In this document: positions 58,351-64,000 of the stretch, one piece after another
Layout of the letters: each line of letters begins with the position of its first letter
How positions within the stretch are numbered: position 1 is the stretch's first letter
Source: Curtobacterium sp. ZW137
Lineage (GTDB): Bacteria; Actinomycetota; Actinomycetes; Actinomycetales; Microbacteriaceae
Length of the DNA stretch: 64,000 bases
NCBI RefSeq assembly: GCF_003762905.1
Contig: NZ_RJKS01000001.1
Span: 124,001-188,000, forward strand
Reading direction: 5' to 3'
The notes under the pieces: model-generated
What the model was told of the DNA's origin: nothing
Database searches by the model: none
What the model saw: the letters and a program-made list of their open reading frames with translations, nothing else
Position numbers and translations under genes: made by a program

Positions 58351-58386
58351 CGGGAGGCCCGGTGCCAGCTGGCACCGGGCCTCCCG
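58351..58386. terminator. Bidirectional terminator hairpin, family F copy 4
   Basis: A perfect 36-bp palindrome: CGGGAGGCCCGGTGCCAG / CTGGCACCGGGCCTCCCG, with no unpaired loop base. Flanked upstream by CTGGTCGCGACCAGCC as in copies 1, 2 and 5. Lies between the convergent aroG and pknL genes. Confidence 0.85.
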
Positions 58387-58426
58387 TCCGTCTGTGGTCG
58401 CGCCCGGCGCCGCACGCGCCGATTGC

Positions 58427-58473
58427 GACAGCGTGCGGCCGTCTGCGCCGCGCATCCGCCTGCGCGCTGTCGC
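58427..58473. repeat. Family E element, copy 2
   Basis: Identical over 47 bp to 58211-58257, same orientation, 170 bp downstream. Placed next to the 3' end of the kinase gene, so both convergent genes end at one copy. Confidence 0.85.
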
Positions 58474-58540
58474 TTCCGTCGCGAGTGCGCCCGGGCGCTT
58501 TCCGCGTCCGGCGCCCGGCGCTGCCGCCCCGCGCGCGCGC

Positions 58541-60586
<2,046 letters not shown>

Positions 60587-60593
60587 CGGCGGC

Positions 60594-60599
60594 ATTCTA
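60594..60599 (-). promoter_or_regulatory. -10 element of pknL
   Basis: TAGAAT on the minus strand, a near-consensus -10, ends 7 nt before the pknL ATG. Transcription would begin at or next to the start codon, so the mRNA is leaderless. It is the best example of a pattern seen at over a dozen genes here. Confidence 0.55.
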
Positions 60600-60701
60600 C
60601 GAATCGGGACTGCACGACGACGCATCGGCGCACCGGTCGTGATGCAATCTCGATCTCAGGGATGAGGTCGACCCCGCGACGCGGACGCGTGCGCGCTGCG
60701 C

Positions 60702-61946
60702 TCAGAGCGTCGCCAACCAGGCGGTCGCGGACTTCTCCCACTGGGCGTACGCCTTCGGGTACGCGGAGCGCTGGACGGCCTGTGCGGCATCGGTCACGCT
60801 CTTCGTCGACCACCCCGGGACGTCGAGCAGCCCGGCCGTCGTGCCCTTGTTCGGGTTGTACTTCCCCCCGAAGAAGAGCTTCGCCGCGTAGGTCGGGTCC
60901 TGCAGCTGCGCCGCGGTGCCCCATCCCTGGCTCGGACGCTGCTGGAACAGGCCGACCGAGTCGCGGTCGCCGTGCGGCAGGTTCCGGAGGCTCGACTCCT
61001 GCATCGCCGCGGCCAGTGCGATGACGAGCCCGCGGTCCGGGACGCCGAGCGAGCGGCCGACGCTGACGATGGTCTCGGCGTTCTGGCGCTGCTCGGCGGA
61101 CAGGGACGGTCCGGAGGTCGGCAGGACGAGCGTCTTGCCCGCGTAGATCGTGCTCGTGTACGTCAGGCCGTTCGCGGAGAGGAGCGCGGAGACCGACACC
61201 CCGTGCGCGGCGGCGATCGTGGCGATGGTCTGCCCGCTGCGGATGGTGACGGACCCCGTCGACGACGACGACGACGACGAAGAAGAAGCAGCTGAGGAGG
61301 AGGACGAGCTGGTGGTCGCGACAGCGGGCGCCGCCGCGGACGACGAGCCGGCCTTCGGCACCGTCAGTGACTGCCCCGGGTAGATGACGCTCGCGAGCGA
61401 GAGCTTGTTCGCCCCGAGGAGCGCCGACGTCGACACGCCGACCCGGGACGCGATGCCCGAGATCGTGTCGCCCGACTTCACGTGGTAGCTCGACGTGGAG
61501 GAGCTCGTCGCGCTGGCCGTGGTGACCGCGGGGGTCGACGCAAGGTGCAGCGTCTGCCCGGGGTGGATGATCGTGTTCCAGCCGAGGCCGTTGCGCACCA
61601 GGATCTCCTGCGCGGACAGGCCGTACCGGGCGGCGATGCCCGACACGGTGTCGCCCTGCTGCACGGTGTACGTGGTGGGTGCCTTGCGGACCGCAGCGAC
61701 GGTGGTGACGGTGGTCTGCGCCGGCCGGGCGACCGCGGTGCCGAACACCGAGCGGTGCCCGACGTTGTGGTCCTGGTCGACGTGGCGCTTGTTGTTCGCG
61801 CCGTCGTCCTCGTGGCGCGGTTCGGCGTGGGCGACGGGGCCGGTGAGTCCGGCGGTCACGGCGATGGTCCCCGCGAGGACGATCGGCATGGTCGCGAAGC
61901 GGGCCGATCGTTGGCGTCGAGCGTGGTCGTCTGCGGCGGTGTCCAC
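60702..61946 (-). CDS. LysM-repeat peptidoglycan hydrolase (SLT-like, Rpf-type)
   Basis: A 414-residue secreted cell-wall protein. The signal peptide (about 1-40) ends at AHA. Three LysM domains follow (TYTVQQGDTVSGIAARYGLS, SYHVKSGDTISGIASRVGVS, VTIRSGQTIATIAAAHGVS), separated by Ser/Ala-rich linkers, including a long serine run. The C-terminus (about 300-414) reads LVIALAAAMQESSLRNLPHG and SVGLFQQRPSQGWG, the catalytic Glu and fold of soluble lytic transglycosylases. The GTG at 61946 has AGGAG upstream. Its place between the PASTA kinase and Rv2175c suggests a role in cell-wall growth. Confidence 0.88.
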   Translation of the reverse strand: MDTAADDHARRQRSARFATMPIVLAGTIAVTAGLTGPVAHAEPRHEDDGANNKRHVDQDHNVGHRSVFGTAVARPAQTTVTTVAAVRKAPTTYTVQQGDTVSGIAARYGLSAQEILVRNGLGWNTIIHPGQTLHLASTPAVTTASATSSSTSSYHVKSGDTISGIASRVGVSTSALLGANKLSLASVIYPGQSLTVPKAGSSSAAAPAVATTSSSSSSAASSSSSSSSSTGSVTIRSGQTIATIAAAHGVSVSALLSANGLTYTSTIYAGKTLVLPTSGPSLSAEQRQNAETIVSVGRSLGVPDRGLVIALAAAMQESSLRNLPHGDRDSVGLFQQRPSQGWGTAAQLQDPTYAAKLFFGGKYNPNKGTTAGLLDVPGWSTKSVTDAAQAVQRSAYPKAYAQWEKSATAWLATL

Positions 61947-62117
61947 GTGGTGCTCCTGTCTCCGGGTGAGCCGTGCGCACGCTGGCGCGCACTCACAGGT
62001 GGCACCACGCTGGCATGTCGTGAATCGCAAGTCAACCAGAGAGTCGGATGTGATGTGTGTGACCAATGTGACTCGCGTGTGGATTCCGTTCGGCCGTCCC
62101 TCTGGCAACATGGGCGT

Positions 62118-62474
62118 GTGAGTGCCACACCCACGGATGACATGTCCCTTTCCGAACGCTGGCTGACGGTCCCGGATCTCGTCGACCTCCTCGGCGTGAG
62201 CCCCGGCCGCGTCCACCGCCTGTTCGAGCAGCGCACCCTGCTGCCCGCACGCGTCGGTGGCGTGCTGCGGGTCCCGAGCGAGTTCCTCGACGAGGGCGAG
62301 CCGCTGCCCGAACTGCGCGGCACGCTCGTCGTGCTCGGCGACAACGGCTTCACCGACGACGAAGCGGTGCGCTGGATGCTCGCGGTCGACGACGTGATCG
62401 GCGACTCGCCGATCAACGCGCTGCGCGCCGGCCGCAAGGCCGAGGTGCGCCGCATCGCTCAGTCCCTGCTCTAG
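62118..62474 (+). CDS. Rv2175c-family DNA-binding protein (PknL substrate)
   Basis: A 118-residue winged-helix protein with LTVPDLVDLLGVSPGRVHRLFEQRTLLPARVGGVLRVP, the family's HTH, and a C-terminal GTLVVLGDNGFTDDEAVRWMLAVDD. The flexible N-terminus VSATPTDDMS contains two Thr residues (4 and 6), placed like the phospho-Thr of Rv2175c. PknL phosphorylates Rv2175c in mycobacteria to release it from DNA. CAACAT ends 6 nt before the GTG (leaderless). It is divergent from the LysM gene and convergent with idsA. Confidence 0.88.
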   Translation: MSATPTDDMSLSERWLTVPDLVDLLGVSPGRVHRLFEQRTLLPARVGGVLRVPSEFLDEGEPLPELRGTLVVLGDNGFTDDEAVRWMLAVDDVIGDSPINALRAGRKAEVRRIAQSLL

Positions 62475-62536
62475 GCCCAGTCCCTGCTCTCGCCGGTCCC
62501 TGCTCTCGCCGGTCCCGCCCGACGCTCTGGTCGCGG

Positions 62537-62594
62537 CCGGAGACCGACGGGAGGCCCGGTGCCAGCTGGCACCGGGCCTCCCGTCGGTCTCCGG
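62537..62594. terminator. Bidirectional terminator, family F copy 5 (58-bp perfect palindrome)
   Basis: Left arm 62537-62565 and right arm 62566-62594 are exact complements with no loop: CCGGAGACCGACGGGAGG at the ends, GGTGCCAG / CTGGCACC at the centre. It is preceded by CTGGTCGCGG. It sits between the convergent Rv2175c-like gene and idsA, 6 nt from the idsA stop. A cruciform or hairpin of this length is exceptional. Confidence 0.88.
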
Positions 62595-62600
62595 TTGCGT

Positions 62601-63719
62601 CTACGCCACGCGACGGCTGACGGTCTCGGCCAGTGACGCGAGCTGCTCACGCGCCGACGGCGTGAGCGGGGCGGCGTCGAGCGCCGCCTTGGCGCGCTGC
62701 ACGTGCCGGTCGATCGAGCGCTCCACCGCGGTCACCGCGCCGGACTCGGTGAGGGTGGCCCGGAGCATCTGCACCTGGGCCTCGTCGAGGTCCGGGTCGC
62801 CGAGCAGCTCGTCGAGGAGCGCCCGCGAACCACCGGGCAGTGCCTTGCGGGCCGTGGCGATGAGGACGGTGCGCTTGCCTTCGCGGAGGTCGTCACCAGC
62901 GGGCTTGCCGGTGACCTCGGGGTCGCCGAACACGCCGAGCATGTCGTCGCGCAGCTGGTAGGCCACGCCGAGGGGGAGGCCGAACGCACGGAGCCCCTCG
63001 AGCTGAGACTCGGACGCGCCGGCGACGAGGGCACCGATGACCAGGGGTGCTTCGACCGAGTACTTCGCCGACTTGAAGACCACGACACGCTGGGCGCGGA
63101 GCAGGTGCTCGCTCTCGTCCACGGTCGGCCAGGCCGTCTCCTCGTGGATGTCGAGGTACTGACCGGCGGTGACGTCGAGGCGCATCGCGTGGAACTCCTG
63201 GCGGACGATCCGCGCACGGGCGGGGTCGAGGAGTGCGAGGCCCTCGTCGAAGACCGCGTCGCTCAACGAGAGCAGCCCGTCGCCGAGGAGCAGCGCGGAG
63301 TTCGTCCCGTAGAGGGCACGGTCACCGACCCAGCCGGACTCCTGGTGCTTGGACTCGAAGCGGCGGTGCGCTGCCGGACGCCCGCGGCGGGTGTCCGAGC
63401 GGTCCATGATGTCGTCGTGCACGAGGGCTGCCGCGTGGAAGATCTCGAGTGCCGCGGCCACCGTGACGACCGCTTCGGCCGTGGTCTGGCGCGACCCTTC
63501 CGCGAGGGGGTCGAACGAGCCCGAACGACCCGCGACGGACTGCCACCCCCAGTAGCAGAACAGGGCCCGGAAGCGCTTGCCGCCGGACAGGAGGTCTCGG
63601 GCGAACTCGTCGAACGGAGCCAGGTCCGGACTGATCGCGGCGAGCCGATCGCGCTGCTCGTCGAGCGCCCGATCGATCCGCGCCGAGACGAGGTCCACTA
63701 ATCGCGTACTCTCAGCCAC
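62601..63719 (-). CDS. idsA: Geranylgeranyl diphosphate synthase (polyprenyl synthetase)
   Basis: A 372-residue trans-prenyltransferase. The aspartate-rich motifs are DDIMD (residues 102-106) after FHAAALVH, and YQLRDDMLG (Asp258-Asp259). KRFRALFCYW and GKPAGDDLREGKRT are also typical. It condenses isopentenyl units for menaquinone side chains or carotenoids. The GTG at 63719 is taken because TAGGGT lies 7 nt upstream (leaderless). Synteny matches idsA2 (Rv2173). An upstream in-frame start adds a non-conserved stretch. Confidence 0.92.
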   Translation of the reverse strand: MAESTRLVDLVSARIDRALDEQRDRLAAISPDLAPFDEFARDLLSGGKRFRALFCYWGWQSVAGRSGSFDPLAEGSRQTTAEAVVTVAAALEIFHAAALVHDDIMDRSDTRRGRPAAHRRFESKHQESGWVGDRALYGTNSALLLGDGLLSLSDAVFDEGLALLDPARARIVRQEFHAMRLDVTAGQYLDIHEETAWPTVDESEHLLRAQRVVVFKSAKYSVEAPLVIGALVAGASESQLEGLRAFGLPLGVAYQLRDDMLGVFGDPEVTGKPAGDDLREGKRTVLIATARKALPGGSRALLDELLGDPDLDEAQVQMLRATLTESGAVTAVERSIDRHVQRAKAALDAAPLTPSAREQLASLAETVSRRVA

Positions 63720-63802
63720 GATCCCTACCCTAGTGGGTGGCCGAGACATAGAATCGGTCCACCAAATCCACGCGTCGATCCCAGGGACAAGAGGGAATCA
63801 AG

Positions 63803-64000
63803 ATGCCACTCTCGGAGCAAGAGCAGCGCCTTCTCGAAGAGATGGAGCGCAGCCTCTATCAGAACGACTCCGACTTCGTGGCGCGCGTCACCCGGCGACA
63901 AGGGCGTCCGACGTACACGTCGATCACGCTCGGGGTTCTGGGCGCGCTCGCTGGAGTCGCCGTCGTCATCCTCGGGCTGGTCATCCGCCAGCCCCTGATC
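63803..64000 (+). CDS. DUF3040 membrane protein, N-terminal part (runs off the right edge)
   Basis: The first 66 codons are present: MPLSEQEQRLLEEMERSLYQ, then a basic region (FVARVTRRQGRP) and a first transmembrane helix (about residues 42-62, LGVLGALAGVAVVILGLVI). This is the actinobacterial DUF3040 family (Rv2169c), located upstream of mraZ and the dcw cell-wall cluster. ATG 63803 has GAGGG 7 nt upstream, and a TAGAAT -10 at 63749-63754 gives it a leader of about 45 nt. Confidence 0.9.
   Translation, partial: MPLSEQEQRLLEEMERSLYQNDSDFVARVTRRQGRPTYTSITLGVLGALAGVAVVILGLVIRQPLI

Noticed and set aside
58208..58540. Possible small ORFs in the aroG-pknL gap reading RPSAPRIRLRAVA
   Set aside because: These repeat because they are translations of the duplicated 47-bp palindrome; no promoter or ribosome site is present.

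Overview
The window is G+C-rich throughout (about 70% by eye, with third codon positions almost always G or C), and its gene order is that of an actinobacterium. Two blocks are syntenic with Mycobacterium tuberculosis: garA-ftsR-MerR (the Rv1827-Rv1830 neighbourhood) and fadD-glucokinase-plsC-aroG-pknL-Rv2175c-idsA-DUF3040 (the Rv2187 to Rv2169c neighbourhood, leading to mraZ). Together with lactococcin-972-type, thiamine and chitinase genes this fits a Microbacteriaceae member such as Curtobacterium. That placement is inference. The region looks chromosomal: I saw no insertion sequences, integrases, rRNA, tRNA or CRISPR array.

Layout. 1-5.4 kb: a truncated secreted protein, a LysR regulator divergent from putA (proline to glutamate), and a VOC protein. 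5.5-9.1 kb: a lactococcin-972-group cassette (bacteriocin precursor, seven-helix-type permease, ABC ATPase) followed by a thioesterase. 9.1-15.6 kb: a QsdR-like TetR regulator divergent from an acyl-CoA dehydrogenase, an S9 peptidase with a patatin, and small regulatory or membrane proteins. 16-25.9 kb: several regulator/enzyme or regulator/transporter pairs (HxlR with oxidoreductases, LysR with MFS), an aldo/keto reductase, GNAT, VOC, MarR and a metallophosphoesterase. 25.7-29 kb: a thiM-thiE-thiD/tenA operon under a TPP riboswitch. 29-41 kb: a Nudix-NYN fusion, GntR-MFS, a phosphotransferase with an AlkZ-like protein, a DnaJ/NERD-like protein, an S4 protein, an HtrA-like protease, and two FecCD permeases behind a DtxR/IdeR-type iron box. 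41-45.4 kb: a membrane GT2 synthase with a GH18 hydrolase carrying two CBM5/12-like modules. 45.5-52.7 kb: garA, ftsR, a second MerR, parA, pyc and def. 53-64 kb: the conserved fadD-to-DUF3040 block around a PASTA-domain Ser/Thr kinase.

Most 3' junctions, especially convergent ones, carry long near-perfect palindromes. They fall into several recurring families (called A to F below). One family includes a 58-bp perfect palindrome with no loop. They behave like bidirectional terminators without U-tracts, but some families conserve the loop as well as the stem, which suggests a repetitive element. A second global pattern is leaderless expression: more than a dozen genes lack a Shine-Dalgarno sequence and have a TANNNT-like -10 element 6-9 nt before the start codon.

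The most attractive systems are the lactococcin-972 cassette with its internal hairpin, the GT2-GH18 pair (possible synthesis and trimming of an extracellular beta-glycan), and the palindrome families. Functions come from recognised motifs and family knowledge. No database search was run.
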